From positions 1,426,001 through 1,490,000 of the forward strand of contig CP087213.1 of NCBI GenBank assembly GCA_020912385.1: a stretch of DNA of 64,000 nt, in the 5' to 3' direction. The first letter of the stretch is position 1. The number at the start of each line of letters is the position of its first letter. The notes under the pieces are model-generated. The model was not told where the DNA came from. It made no database searches and saw only the letters and a program-made list of their open reading frames with translations. Made by a program: the position numbers and the translations under genes. Source of the stretch: Neofusicoccum parvum (Eukaryota; Ascomycota; Dothideomycetes; Botryosphaeriales; Botryosphaeriaceae). Shown here in pieces: positions 20,606 to 31,731 of the stretch.

Positions 20606-23028
20606 CTCTACGGCTCAGATGCAGAGGTGACGACCGCAGCCGTGCCCCTCATGCACCGACTTCTTGGATTATTTCGGAGCCTGGCGCCGCAGGGACGGGG
20701 GCTCGCGGGGGACGCGGGGGCGTCGCGCGGGGCGTCGATTGCGTGGGCGGAGGGCGTTCGACTGAGGACCGAAGGCACCGGGGGCGTGCAGGCGCGGAGG
20801 GGGGGGAGAATGGGTTGGTTGGGTGTCGCGGAGGAGCTCGAGGCGGATGCGGTGTTCTGGCTTCTAGCATAAAGGGCAGGCCCACAGACCAAACTCTAAT
20901 GCAAGCCTTATGAAGCGATCCAAGCTTATCCCGTGCCAAGCCGCCCACCCGCCGCCCACACCTGCCGCCCAGCATCCAGCATCCAGCATCCAGCCTCCAG
21001 CCTGCGCCTGAGCCCGCTGCAACTGAGCCGACTGCACCGGCATCCAGAATGGTACCGCCGCAGTTCCATCCTGCGCCGTCTCTCGCTGGCTAACCAGGCG
21101 CCTAGACCTCCAATCTTCCCAACCTTCGCCGTCTCTTTGTCGAGGCTCGCAGCGAGGCAGAAGAGAGCGCCTATTCCCGCAATGCCGTAGGCCTACCTTT
21201 TTGTCCAAGAGGCTCACCGTCTGACTGTCAGAGCAGTTCTACAACCTGGTCCTGTTCATGTCCTCTGTCGCCGTCTTCAGTCTCGCTGCCCAGCGCATGA
21301 CCGCCGCCAAAGCCACTACTTGATCCCCTGCGGAGCCATCTCATCCAAGCCAGCTTCCGTATTGCGTTCGTGGGCTCGGGTCGCGTCCACCAGAGCCTCG
21401 GTGGAGCTTCTCTGCGCTCTTCTCCGCCTCTGCATCACTGACGCTGCCGCACACTGGGATACGAAAACTCGGGCTGCGGCAACGTCTTCTGTCCTCGACT
21501 ATCGACCTGGGAATCTTGCTCGACTACGGACCTCCAAAATGCCACGGTGTTCTTCGCCGCCACTTCCGCGCTGGACACAGGCCGCTTTTGCTTTCATCTC
21601 GACCCTGCGAGGATTGCATCACTCTTCGATCTCCACTGCGACCCAGACGACGCGGCTGACGTCACTGTTTTGTACGAGTCAGTACAAGAGCCCGGTCACA
21701 CTTGTACTTTCCATTCTGCATCGACTACAACAACTACACGGGAGTAGTAGACATGCACGACCAAATGCGGAGCTACCAAACGACTCAAACTACGCAATCT
21801 TCTGGTAACTTGTTTCTGGTCCTTGAGAGCAAAGGGTAGCCATTTCAGAACCCCGCCCAATCATCCACTAACTGTACTCCGTCAATATAGACGGCGCTGA
21901 CCTGTTGCCGGAAGGTGGGATTGACCAGGATTGTCCTGAGCCCGTATCTTTCCCGGGAAAGCATAGTATGTAGCATCTATCTCTCAACAGCGGGCACACT
22001 GAATTGTGGATTGCTTTATGTCGCCAGCGCTAGAAATGACCTGCAGCGAAGTTTTTCGTCGGACAAGCTTTACTGTGTGCCGCTCCTATTCCGTATGATG
22101 ATACAGAGCATCAGCATTCAATATTGCTGAGGTGATGCTTCAAATTATGAAATTCACTAGAAATTGGAAGGCTTGAAAGTGCCATAGTCTCAAGCGTCGA
22201 AATAGAGCCCCAAACGCCAAAGAGACAAGTGACTCTCAACTATATAAATCAATGCCCAGGTGTAGGATATCCCACCAGATTGAACACCCAAGAGCTACGA
22301 TCGATCGAGTAGCTCAAATACGAGCGAATCTTAATTCGCTCACCGACAGTAGTCTCGTGCCTCTCCTGCAAGCAGTGGGCACTCGCGCTCCCTTAAAATG
22401 TTCTCCGATCACCCTCACATCGTTCAACTTCGCAGCTGCCATGACATTGGACAACAAATCAGCATGTCCACTACTTCACTCCCGCGCTGTTTTTGGCGTC
22501 TTCCTCAGATAGGAAGAACCTCATTTTCATTCTCTTTCTTGTCCAGGAGGTATAACCCGTATTCTTGCAGTTCGAAGACCATTGATAGACTTCATTGATG
22601 CGAGAAATTTCTTGCCTTCATCATCCTGCCATGCTGAGCATCGATGTTCCGAGAAAAAATGATGGCCTCTCTAAGGAAATGTGAAACCACTTGTTTCAGA
22701 GTAAGTACAAACCCAAAGGAAAGACCAGCTTAATCAAGAAACGATGTTGCAAGACGATTTGTGCCTAATGTCATGAGGGAGCCGGCAATTGTGGATATTC
22801 GAGCGAGCCACTGCCACTGCTGCGAAATGATCCACTTCTCCCTCATAGAAGACTTACATTTCAAGCCGCTAGCCTTCACGCGCGGCACCGCCCCATTTAC
22901 ACCCCTCGTGCTTCCTTACTTGGCTTACCAGTGCCCGTGATGCCCGCTTAACTATCCTTCCTTTCTACACGGATCAACTAAATGCGTCCGCCGAGCCACC
23001 TTATCATGCACATTCAGTTCATGGAGTA
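20606..23028. other. Long intergenic stretch with a possible coding fragment
   Basis: The left part is the GC-rich APL2 promoter with a heptamer repeat. At 21441-21747 (+) an open frame reads like a secreted Cys-containing protein (segments SGCGNVFCPRLSTWESC and GRFCFHLDPARIASLFDLHC), but a TGA precedes it and I found no acceptor to join it to an upstream exon. It may be a relic or a misread exon. The part from about 21850 on is A+T-richer and holds only short frames. Confidence 0.4.
20969..21003 (+). repeat. Heptamer tandem repeat (CCAGCAT x3, CCAGCCT x2)
   Basis: Five consecutive 7-bp units are directly readable: three exact CCAGCAT and two CCAGCCT. The array lies about 360 bp upstream of the APL2 start. 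Confidence 0.9.
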
Positions 23029-23507
23029 TCACAGCAAGCGCATGTTCTTCCTCCATGTGCAGTTGAAGTATTCGTCCGTACGTAAATCTGCAACGAAGGC
23101 AACGTCAAACCAGACCAGATGAGTACTTTGACTGCCCATCAAAGTGTCCATGCAAGCCACAATTCTTTCCGAACCGACATCGTATCCCAAGCGCCAAGAC
23201 GCGGTGTAGACAAAGGAGCGCGAAGACGAGAAAATACTGCCACGGCGGCCATATGTTCGGAGGAGGGGGATTCAAGTCTGGAAGCTTACCACCACTTTTG
23301 AATTGATGTGAAGCGGTCGGGCCCACAGCAGTTACGGCGGTTCCTTGTGGAGCATACCGGCAGATAATCCCAACGGAACCACCTGACTTCCTCGTCTCGC
23401 CACTCCCCTGGAACGCCACCGAAGAGCGCGTAATACACGAGCCGAGAAGAGGCGGCCACGTGGAGGTAGAAAAATAAAGCCGCAAGGGTAGTATATCTTG
23501 ACGTCAT
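23029..23507 (-). CDS. Doubtful short two-exon gene, unknown product
   Basis: A proposed join of 23507..23290 and 23236..23029 (53-nt GT..AG intron) gives 141 aa with a hydrophobic, signal-like start (MTSRYTTLAALFFYLHVAAS). The second exon reads smoothly (YTASWRLGYDVGSERIVACM, then VWFDVAFVADLRTDEYFNC). I do not recognise the family. A different donor at about 23352 (CCG|GTATGC) could give another product, and the whole could be chance in an A+T-richer region. Promoter evidence is absent. Confidence 0.28.
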
Positions 23508-23830
23508 TGACTGAGCTTGAGGGTGTGGACGGTACACAGGGATCAGCCGGAACTTAGCGGTTGATGAAAAAAAGACTTCATTAAGGTATTCGATTACATT
23601 TTCGTATAAATGAGACTAAACACACGAAGCGAATGACAATAGCAGGGTATCCTTGGGGGGTATCAAAATCAAAAGTCAGCTCCTCCTCACACTATGCCCT
23701 TCCTTCATCGATCCGTCATACCCTCCACCGTATCATAAATCATGAACAGGAAATAAAAATGGTACTCGTAACAATCATCCGTCGTTCATAATACAAATTT
23801 CCCGTTCGTGGGTGATTGTTGCGCATCAGC

Positions 23831-24960
23831 TTAGATGTTCTCGACCATACCAGCGTTGACGGCCTTGTTGAAGCCAGTGTTCTGGGTGCCGAATTCCGAG
23901 GAGCCCTCCTCGCGGTACCTGCTAGGGCCCTCGCCAACGGAGTCTGCCTGGGCGAGCTGCGCCTGGACGGTCTGGTTGGTGGCGGGCAGGAAGATGACCT
24001 TGCTGTTTGCCGTCTTAGCCATAGCCTGCATGGCCTCGAGGTAGCGGATCTGCATGGCCGGGGCGCTGGATAGAATGTCGGCGGCCTGGCGCATGAGCTT
24101 GGCCGACTCGACTTCTGCGCGTGCGGCGATGACCTTGGCTTCTCCGGTCCGCTTGCTCTGGGCGGCCATGGACAGCGAATCCTGCAGCTCCTGGCTGAAG
24201 ATGATGTCCTTGATAAGCATGCTCTCGACCTCGACACCCCACGACGCCGACGTGTCCTCGATGATCTCGCGGATGGATGCGGCAATCTCCTCGCGGCGCT
24301 CGATGACATCCTGAAGGACACGGGCGCCAATGACATGGCGGAGGGTGGTTTGAGTGCGCTCGACGAGGGCCTGGCGGATGTTGGCGATGCCGAAGGCGGC
24401 CTTGTGCGGCGACGTGATGCGGTAGTAGATAACGGAGGTCAGATAGAGCGAAACGTTGTCCTTGGTCATGCAGACCTGCTTGGGAACCTCTGCAATGGCG
24501 TGTTAGAAGCATGATCCCTGCTGATGCACGAGCGGTGTCAAAACTTACCGACTATCTGGATTTTGACATCGACCTGGATCAGACTCTCGCTGAGCGGGTT
24601 GACCTTGACGAGGCCGGGGTCGACGGCACGCGCGAAGCGGCCGAACTTGGTGACCAGGCCGACGTTGCCCTGGCCGACGGGCTTGTACGGGTTCGGGCAG
24701 ACGATGCAGCACGGAATGGCGCCCAGTGTGCCAATGCAGGAGCCCAGCGTGTCGATCATAGCTCCGTACCAGCCGTGGCCGGAGTCGTCCTCGGTGTCGG
24801 GCTTGATGACCTGGGCGTAGCTGGGCTGCAGATCCTCGCGGCGCGGGGGCTGCACCTTGATGACGGGATCGCCTGGCTGGCCGCGCTTGGTGGAGCTGGC
24901 ATTGCTCTCGGTGAAGGGCGCCTTGCCGCCATTGGTCTGCGGAGCGCTGGAAGAGTCCAT
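23831..24960 (-). CDS. Stomatin-family (SPFH/band 7) membrane protein
   Basis: Two exons, 24960..24549 and 24489..23831, give 356 aa. The first about 70 residues are polar, followed by a Cys-rich hydrophobic hairpin (SCIGTLGAIPCCIVCPNPYK) that is likely inserted from one side and palmitoylated. The SPFH domain follows: GLVTKFGRFARAVDPGLVKV, the segment after intron 1 with NVSLYLTSVIYYRI, RTQTTLRHVIGARVLQDVIE and WGVEVESMLIKDI. Next come a coiled-coil (AAQSKRTGEAKVIAARAEVE) and the family tail RYLEAMQAMAKTANSKVIFL. These proteins oligomerise as scaffolds in ordered membrane domains. Fungal homologues act at hyphal tips or mitochondria, and this sequence does not decide which. The start is the first ATG. 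Confidence 0.9.
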
Positions 24961-27419
24961 TGCGACGTTGGCGATGCGATGGGTTGGTGGGTGGATGGGA
25001 TCGGACGGCAGGAGTGGGTGGAGCGAGGTGGGCGGGGAAGCTTTATGGGCTGGCGCCAGCGTAGATTAAGTGCGACTGTGGATGTAGCAGGCGGCTGAAT
25101 GGGGAAGCGTGGAATGCGAGGGAAAGAAGCCGCAGAGCATGGGAGCGGCAGGTGATATATAGCTAGCGCACCCGCTGCGCGCTGTATGGCGGATCTGACG
25201 CAGAGACGAGGGCGCCTCGCACGAAGGATGCGGAGGTGAGCTCACTACAGCGAGCTATTGCCCGATACGGGAGCGAGCTTGCGGCAGCCCGCGGCTAGTG
25301 CGAAGCTTGGCCCGCTCTGCGACCGGGCTGTGCAAACGCCCTCGCCCTCACCCGCGCTCTCTTTGTTGCGCGCAAACCCTCACGCCCGCCCACCAACGCC
25401 CGCGCGCCAGTGCCGCTTCCTCTGCCCCGTCGCCCGCTGCGGGAGGATCGAGCAGCAGGGCGCTGTCGCAAGGCCCAGCTGCCCAGCCCGTTGCTGGGAA
25501 ACGCGCCCACCGCCGGCGTGCCGGGCCTGCAGCAGACGCACACACAAACACGGTGTTTTGTTCTTTTGCCCAGCCTTGGCCGGTGACATCAAGCGGTGGA
25601 GTGCAGCGCCAGGCAGTCGGCACCTCGGCACTACGGGAGCGGGCTGCCGCAAGCAGCGCAGGGCAACGATCCTTCGCGGGTCACGGGAGCCCCGCGGCAC
25701 GATATCATTGTGCGTCTCCCGCCACCGCCGCCGGCCACGCTATGGAACTGGGGCAATTGACGCTGAAAAAGTCCCGCGCCGCATGAGGCAAAAACGCTTC
25801 GCGCTTTGCGAGCATGACCATCGCAAGGCAGAATCAGCGTCCTGTGCAACGCGGCGGACGGCCTGAGTGGCCAGGCGCGGGCGGTGACGCAAAAGGTGGC
25901 CGCTGACTTCCAAATATACGCTGAAGGATGCGCCAAGCAAGCGCAACCCACGGCGCGAAAACAACAGGCACAGGGCGCAGTCCCGTACCGTTGGCTGCAC
26001 GTGCCTCTCGCTGCTACCTGAGGCCGATGACTTTGCACGTAAAGCTGGCACGGTGTCATTGGCCGGGCACGGCGTCGCAGCGACGAGCGCGACTTGATCG
26101 GCGCGTGGAAGGAAGAGGCTGTGTATTCACAGGGCTGAAGAAGGCCTGAACGGCTTCTCTGAGACCCACCCAAAATCTCACCAGCTGCCCGGTGCGCCCA
26201 GTCGAGCAGCTCTCGCGAGGCTGCGACGTCTTGTTCGACCCAAGCCTTGCACCCCCTCAGCAGCTTAAGATCTTAGCTGACCTGTGGTCCTGCTACGCCC
26301 TGGTTGACATCACGCTTCCGTTCGCTCCTCGTCTACGGAGAGGTCCACTGTCAGCAAATCCACTTCAAGGGAAACACATCCACAAATCCCCGTCCTTGCG
26401 CCGACTTTTCCTGCCTTTCCCCGCCTTTCTACCCAGCCTCGTCATGCGCGATCCATTCGCCCTGTCTCTGATTGATTTGACGGTGCATGTTCGTACGTGC
26501 GGGATTAACTGCCTGGCCAACCCAACACAGTGGCTATGTTTCCTACCCGCCCGCCGGCCGCTTGCACTGCCCGAAAGCAGATCACCGGCAGATGCGAGAC
26601 CGAAGCCCATCCATCCAATGTGACCACTTGCTTCAGAGTCCTGTTCGTGATGGCTTTCGAGACAGTCCGCCAGCAGCGAGTTCACTGGTGCAAGCCCGCC
26701 CAATTGCAGCAGCAATTCGAGCCACATTGAAGCTTGAGGTCCTCGTCGACAGAATTTCGGATGCATGCCCTTGCGTGGCCGACTCTTTTGCTGCACCATG
26801 CTGGTGCGTGCATGCGAAGCCCAGCTGCTGGACAGACACTCCACTCGTCCACAACGAGCGACGTTTTGGAGTCTGTAGGAAGGATGGGGCTCGTTTTTGA
26901 TTGCGGTCCTTACACCGCTTCAGGACCCGGTCTGTTCCACCTGCCAACGGCATGTGCACGGGGCTGAGTTGGGGGACGAAGGATTGAGCATCCTGCACAG
27001 GTGGCAGACCGAGTTGTTGGCCAAGAGACGTGAGGGGCGAGGCATTTTTCTGTGCATTCACACTGCCTCCATGGCGAGCAGAGCAGAGAGGTGTGTAAAG
27101 CAATCATGCCACGACTACAGAATGAGGACCCTCACACCTGCGAAGGGCGGGTGATTGCAAGATGTTCCGAGTATCGTTTTCTCTATCAATTATCATCAAC
27201 CAGTATTAACAGCCTACGGGGAATGGATATATGGAAGCTCAAAGAAAATCCCGTCCCTTCCTTGAACCGAAGAAACCTAAAATGACTACACTGCCCCTTC
27301 TTCTATGCGCTCCTGGAACGATCAACGTCCAGCAGGCCTTGTGTGTAAGAAACGCCGATCCAAGATGCAAATGGTAATGTTGGACGCACCAGCCACCTCA
27401 TCCTATACAGAGTCCCATC
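24961..27419. other. Long intergenic stretch, no gene seen
   Basis: This contains the stomatin promoter and the 3' flank of the Zn2Cys6 gene. Overlapping frames (up to about 200 codons near 25.3-25.9 kb) are GC-driven and match nothing I recognise. No tRNA-like box pair was found. Confidence 0.5.
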
Positions 27420-29065
27420 TCAAGACGGCGCCAACACGCATCCCACCTGCTTCGCCGGCTCCTCAACCAAGCCCTTCCACTCCGGCGGCAGCAGCTTCCA
27501 CGCGATCTGCACGAGCCCCTGGCCCCAGCCCTTCGCCCACCAGAAGCCGCGCAAGTTGTTCACCAGCACCGCGAACTGCGCCAGCAGCACCAGCGCGCCC
27601 GGGCGGTGAGCGCCCAGATACTCGACCCAGCGATCGGGCACGATGTTCGGCCAGATCATCGTGGTGCCCACGAGGTCCAGCGGGCCCTCGGGCGTCGACG
27701 GGCGCAGGATGAACGCCGTGTACTTCTGCAGCACGGCCAGCGCCTCGGCGTAGATGCGGCGCTCCTCGTCGTCCATCTGCGGCGCGTCGGGGGGGCTCGA
27801 GATGGGCAGCGGCGCGTCGACGAGCACGCGCCGCAGCGTCGCGAAGCGCGCCTCCATCTCCGGCGAGAGCGGCTCGTCCGTCACGCGGCCCGGCTCGAGG
27901 ATCGGGCGCAGCGCGCTCTCCGACACCCACTCCCACACGGCGCTGACGCGCAGGATGGACGGCACGCCGCGCATCAGGCGGATCCATTCGGCCGGGTCCT
28001 CGAAGTCGATGACCGAGGCGGCGTTGGGGTCGGAGCTTTGGAGCTGGTGCATCGAGCCCAGCACGTAGAGCGTCAGCCACGCGGAGAACAGGAAGGCGCC
28101 GGGACAGTTCTCGCGGGTGAGGTTGGAGAGCCGTTCTCGGAAGACGCCGAGGGCGATGTTCTGGTGGGCGGCGGCCGTGGTGCTATACTGGCGGCGCTTC
28201 TCAATGTCTGCGCAGCAGTGTGCTCGATGCAGGCCTGATACTGCCAGGAGGCCGTGCATCAAGGGCGGATCCGAGAAAGCAATTTCGGGGGCAGCTATGC
28301 GGTAGACCTCCAGCACGTCGGATCGTGTGGAGAACGTTAGACTTGTGGCGACGGTGTAATGGTGCAGCAGTTCCATGTCCTCAACGGAAAACGAAGTAGC
28401 GACAGAGGGTGCGGTTGAGGCGGAGCCGGGTGATGCGTGCTGCGGATAGGGCGAGGCATTGGCGGGAAGTAGATTTGGTGCCAACGGCACTGGAGACTGG
28501 GTGCGGCTGCTGTTGTCGGAGGCGGTGGGGAGGATTGAGCTTTGGGGAGTTGGGCGGCTGTATGGCAGCTGGGGAACGGTGAACTGGAGGCTGCACGGCT
28601 GGCCCCGTTTGATGCAGTTGCCGCATGTCGGCTTCTGTTCGTCGCACTGCCGTCCCGGTTAGCGGAGCTCATGGGCGGCATCACGTACAGAGAGCATTGG
28701 GGCCCGTGGGGGAGAGGAGAGGGAGGCCATGCAGCGCACTGGGCCGAGAGGCAATGCAGGCCGCAGGCAGAGAAGAGAACGGCTTTGCGAGGCCGGAGGA
28801 GGGTCAATGGCGGCGGGGCGGGCGTAGGGCTGAGGAGCGGCAGCGCTCTTGGCCCGCCGGGCCAGCAGCCGCTGAGATCTACATGCGGGCCAGCAGCGGG
28901 AGGCTGCAGGGGGACGGAGCGTTGGCTTTGGAGAAGGTGCGGGCATACTTTCACACGGCGCTGTTTGCATTGCATGCAGCCGGTGCGCGTCTTCTTGTGC
29001 GATCGCCTGGTGGCCGGGCGCTTGGACTGCGGTTCGTCTGACATGGCGGCGGGAGACTGGGGCAT
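27420..29065 (-). CDS. Zn2Cys6 transcription factor, UPC2/sterol-uptake-control-like
   Basis: Two exons, 29065..28949 and 28646..27420, give 447 aa with a 302-nt intron that splits the zinc cluster right after CMQCKQRRVK and before CDEQKPTCGNCIKRGQPC. All six cysteines of C-x2-C-x6-C-x5-C-x2-C-x6-C type are present (residues about 30-58). A Ser/Pro-rich linker follows. The fungal-specific regulatory region then starts with DMELLHHYTVATSLTFSTR and contains PPLMHGLLAVSGLHRAHC, the signature of the UPC2/ECM22-like branch. In yeasts that branch activates sterol uptake and ergosterol genes; in filamentous fungi the targets are mostly unknown. A second in-frame ATG at 29044 is possible. It is divergent from the RTA1-like gene, sharing an 834-bp promoter region. 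Confidence 0.87.
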
Positions 29066-29424
29066 GCAGCAAGACGGTCATCAAGTCGGCCAGCACCGCA
29101 CGGAAGGGGGGCAGCGGCTTGCATCGCCATGTGGGGCGACTCGTGTCGTGCGCTCGTCGGGCGCAGGACTGAGCCCGGGAGCGCCTGCCATCGCCGCCGC
29201 GGCCCGGAGAAACGATGCGCCGCCGGTCGCCGTGGGCGTGTGGCCGTGGCCGTGGCCGTCGCCGTCGATGCTCCCCGCTGCCGTGGTCGTCGTCCCCGGG
29301 GCAGCTGGACGTGGCAGCGCGGCGGGCGCACACGCGTGCTCCGCAGACGAGCAGAGACGCAGCGCTTTAAATGAATGGCACGGCGATGCAGGGACGCCCG
29401 GCCGCCCCGTCACACAGCGAACTC

Positions 29425-29445
29425 TCGTACAGTTCCGCTCGTACC
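29425..29445 (+). promoter_or_regulatory. Two TCGTAC half-sites in the divergent TF/RTA1 promoter
   Basis: TCGTACA (29425-29431) and TCGTACC (29439-29445) occur 14 bp apart. The yeast Upc2 sterol regulatory element core is TCGTATA, which these miss by one base. Relevance to the neighbouring UPC2-like gene is speculative. Confidence 0.25.
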
Positions 29446-29899
29446 CCCGCGGCTCCCATTGGCCGCCGCGCTCCGCCAGCGCCGACCCACACTCCTGTCT
29501 TCGGCAACCACTGCCAGACAAGAGACGGCGTTCCGCTCCTGCAACCAGCCTCCGCCATCTGCGTATCGCGTAAGCCCTCGGTCTGCGCCGCCTCTGATTG
29601 GCCCAGAACACTCACACGAATACGTCGTGCGCAGAGAAATACGCCCACGCACCAAGCTGTCGCCTAATGCTCGCAACATTCCGCCAAAGGAGCATGGCAC
29701 CGCCTTTTCATGCTGCGTCGTCCCGAAGGCTGAGGCCCTGTGGGGCTCTACTCCAATACATATACCCACCGGGGCCTCTGTTCAGGCATCTACGCCTGGC
29801 CTGCATTCTCTTCTCGTCGTGCTGGATGCTTGTTTCCTTCTTCTGCTTGTCCATCGATCAAGTCCATTTCCTGTCCCGCGAGAAGAAGAGCCGCCCACA

Positions 29900-30921
29900 A
29901 TGTCTGACTCTACCACCTACCACCCAGCACTCGACGACCCGAACGCCTATGTCCTGTACCGCTACCATCCCAGCCTCCCGGCTGCTGTCATATTCGTCAT
30001 TGCTTTCGCCATCACCACCTTCTGGCACTGCTGGCAATGTCTGCGTACCCGGACGTGGTACTTCATTCCGCTGATAATCGGCGGCTTCTGTACGTGTTGC
30101 CCCGAGTCCAGGGTGAAAGTCAAGGCCGGCAGGAGGACTTCTCCCCTGAGACCCAGTCTGCCAAGCTCTAGCCTAGTAGAGCACCACAGAGAACCGGGAC
30201 ATCTCACTAACCTCGCTGCCAAACAGTCCAGTGGGTCGGCTACATCGGCCGCGCCCTCTCCTCCCAAGACCAATGGGCGCTCGGCCCCTTCATCCAGCAG
30301 ACGCTCCTCCTCCTGATCGCACCCGCCCTGTTCGCCGCCTCGGTCTACATGATCCTCGGCCGCATCATCCTCACCACGGACGGCGAGCAGCACTCGCTGA
30401 TCCGGCAGAAGTGGCTGACCAAGGTCTTCGTCACCGGCGACGTCATCTCGTTCCTGGCGCAGTCGGCCGGCGGCGGCATCATGGCCAGCGGCACGCAGTC
30501 GGCCATGGAGACGGGCGAGCACATCGTCGTCGTCGGCCTGTTCCTGCAGCTGGCCTTCTTCGGCTTCTTCATGGTCGTCGGCTCGCTCTTCTACGCCCGC
30601 ATCGGCCGCCAGCCCACCGCCAAGAGCGTCGACCCCACCATGCCGTGGCGCAAGCACTTCTGGGTGCTGATGGCCGCCAGCCTGCTCATCTTCGTGCGCT
30701 CCGTCTTCAGGGTCATCGAGTACCTGATGGGCAACGACGGCTACCTGCTCAGGCACGAGGTTTTCCTGTACGTCTTCGACGCCGTTTTGATGCTGTCCGT
30801 GATGGTTCTGTTCAACGTCGTGCACCCGAGCGAGATCACGAAGATGTTGAAGGAGAACCAGAGGCGTGAGGTGGGAATGGAAGAAATAAGGGATAGGTAC
30901 ATGGAGGATAACAGTGCTTGA
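29900..30921 (+). CDS. RTA1-like seven-helix membrane protein
   Basis: Two exons, 29900..30089 and 30227..30921, give 294 aa. The 137-nt intron interrupts helix 2 (IIGGFF|QWVGYIGR). Seven hydrophobic segments fit the RTA1 family: PAAVIFVIAFAITTFWHCWQ, then WYFIPLIIGGFFQWVGYIGR, LLLLIAPALFAASVYMILGR, VFVTGDVISFLAQSAGGGIM, GLFLQLAFFGFFMVVGSLFY, HFWVLMAASLLIFVRSVFRV and FLYVFDAVLMLSVMVLFNVV. The family motifs LIAPALFAASVYMILGR and GDVISFLAQSAGGG are clear. Yeast relatives (RTA1, RSB1) give tolerance to sterol-pathway inhibitors or export sphingoid bases, and the exact substrate here is unknown. The cytosolic tail (HPSEITKMLKENQRR) is typical. Its divergent pairing with a UPC2-like regulator suggests control by it. 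Confidence 0.9.
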
Positions 30922-31417
30922 TGCAGGTTGCTTTGGGAAACACCTTTAATTTTTCTACTTAGATTTGCCATTGATTAGAACTTCTATTCCGGTTTTTACA
31001 TTACAGAACCCTACCTTCTCTTCTCGGTCGACTTCACAACCTGTCATCGTTTGCGTTAGCGTTCTTAGTTTTCCTATCTAGAGCCCAGCGGTACAAGAAA
31101 TACCGATGGCACAGATACGAAGCTCGCAGTATCAAGCAGATCCAGAGATTAAACCAAGAAGAAATTTAATTGAGCTAAGTGAAACTACTTGATTGAGGTG
31201 ATAGCCCCTCCCTCTCGGCGTGCCCACTGGGTCCCCGCGGAGAGGAAGGCTTCCCTTTGTGCCAGCTTGCCACGATACCGTCAAAGATGGTCGTGGAAGG
31301 CTGAGGGAAGGCCCACCCACCCGGGCTTTGCTGTTGTCAAGTGCAGCCCTGACACTTTGCCGTCCGCCGATTGGCGGGCGTGAAGAGGAAAAGAAGAAGA
31401 GGTCGGAGGAGGGGGGG

Positions 31418-31642
31418 TTTATATAAGCGAGGGAGGAGGCTTCCTCCTACGTGGAAGCGAGGAGACTAAACCAAAAGGAGAAGGGGTTGGGGTAGGTGAC
31501 GGCGTGGTGGGCGGCCGGTACTTTGGGCGTCTTGTGCCAGCCAGCCTGTCCTGACTTTCACAGTCCCAACTAAGTCACAGCCCAAACATTCACCATCCCT
31601 AAGCGAACGTGGTCAAAGCGCCCCCCTCCTCGCTTATATAAA
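31418..31642. repeat. Inverted repeat of a 15-bp TATA-containing element, 195 bp spacer
   Basis: TTTATATAAGCGAGG at 31418-31432 recurs as its exact reverse complement at 31628-31642. Flanks are also similar (GGGAGGAGG against CCCCCCTCC). Each copy carries a TATATAA box. Copy 1 has a 6-bp hairpin just to its right (31434-31439 with 31443-31448), and copy 2 has a 7-bp hairpin just to its right (GAGGGCC 31643-31649 with GGCCCTC 31657-31663). Confidence 0.85.
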
Positions 31643-31731
31643 GAGGGCCTCCTCCCGGCCCTCGACACTCTTCTTCCTTTCTCATTACTCGGCTCTTGAT
31701 CAGATCATAGACAAGAGCCGGCCGGGTATGT
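31635..31731 (+). promoter_or_regulatory. Orphan core promoter-like segment with TATA box, pyrimidine start region and 5' splice-like site
   Basis: TATATAAA near 31636-31642 is followed about 25-40 bp later by a pyrimidine-rich run (CACTCTTCTTCCTTTCTC), a usual start-site context in filamentous fungi. GTATGT at 31726, a CTGAC at 31747 and a CACAG ending at 31814 would make an 89-nt 5'-UTR intron. No convincing protein frame follows. Confidence 0.4.
31690..31720 (+). other. Perfect 9-bp stem-loop
   Basis: CGGCTCTTG (31690-31698) and CAAGAGCCG (31712-31720) are exact reverse complements around a 13-nt loop. The stem would lie in the 5' leader of the putative transcript, just before the GTATGT. 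Confidence 0.6.

Noticed and set aside
28542..29573. 343-codon plus-strand frame
   Set aside because: It runs antisense through the zinc-cluster exon and intron of the UPC2-like gene, with low-complexity composition.
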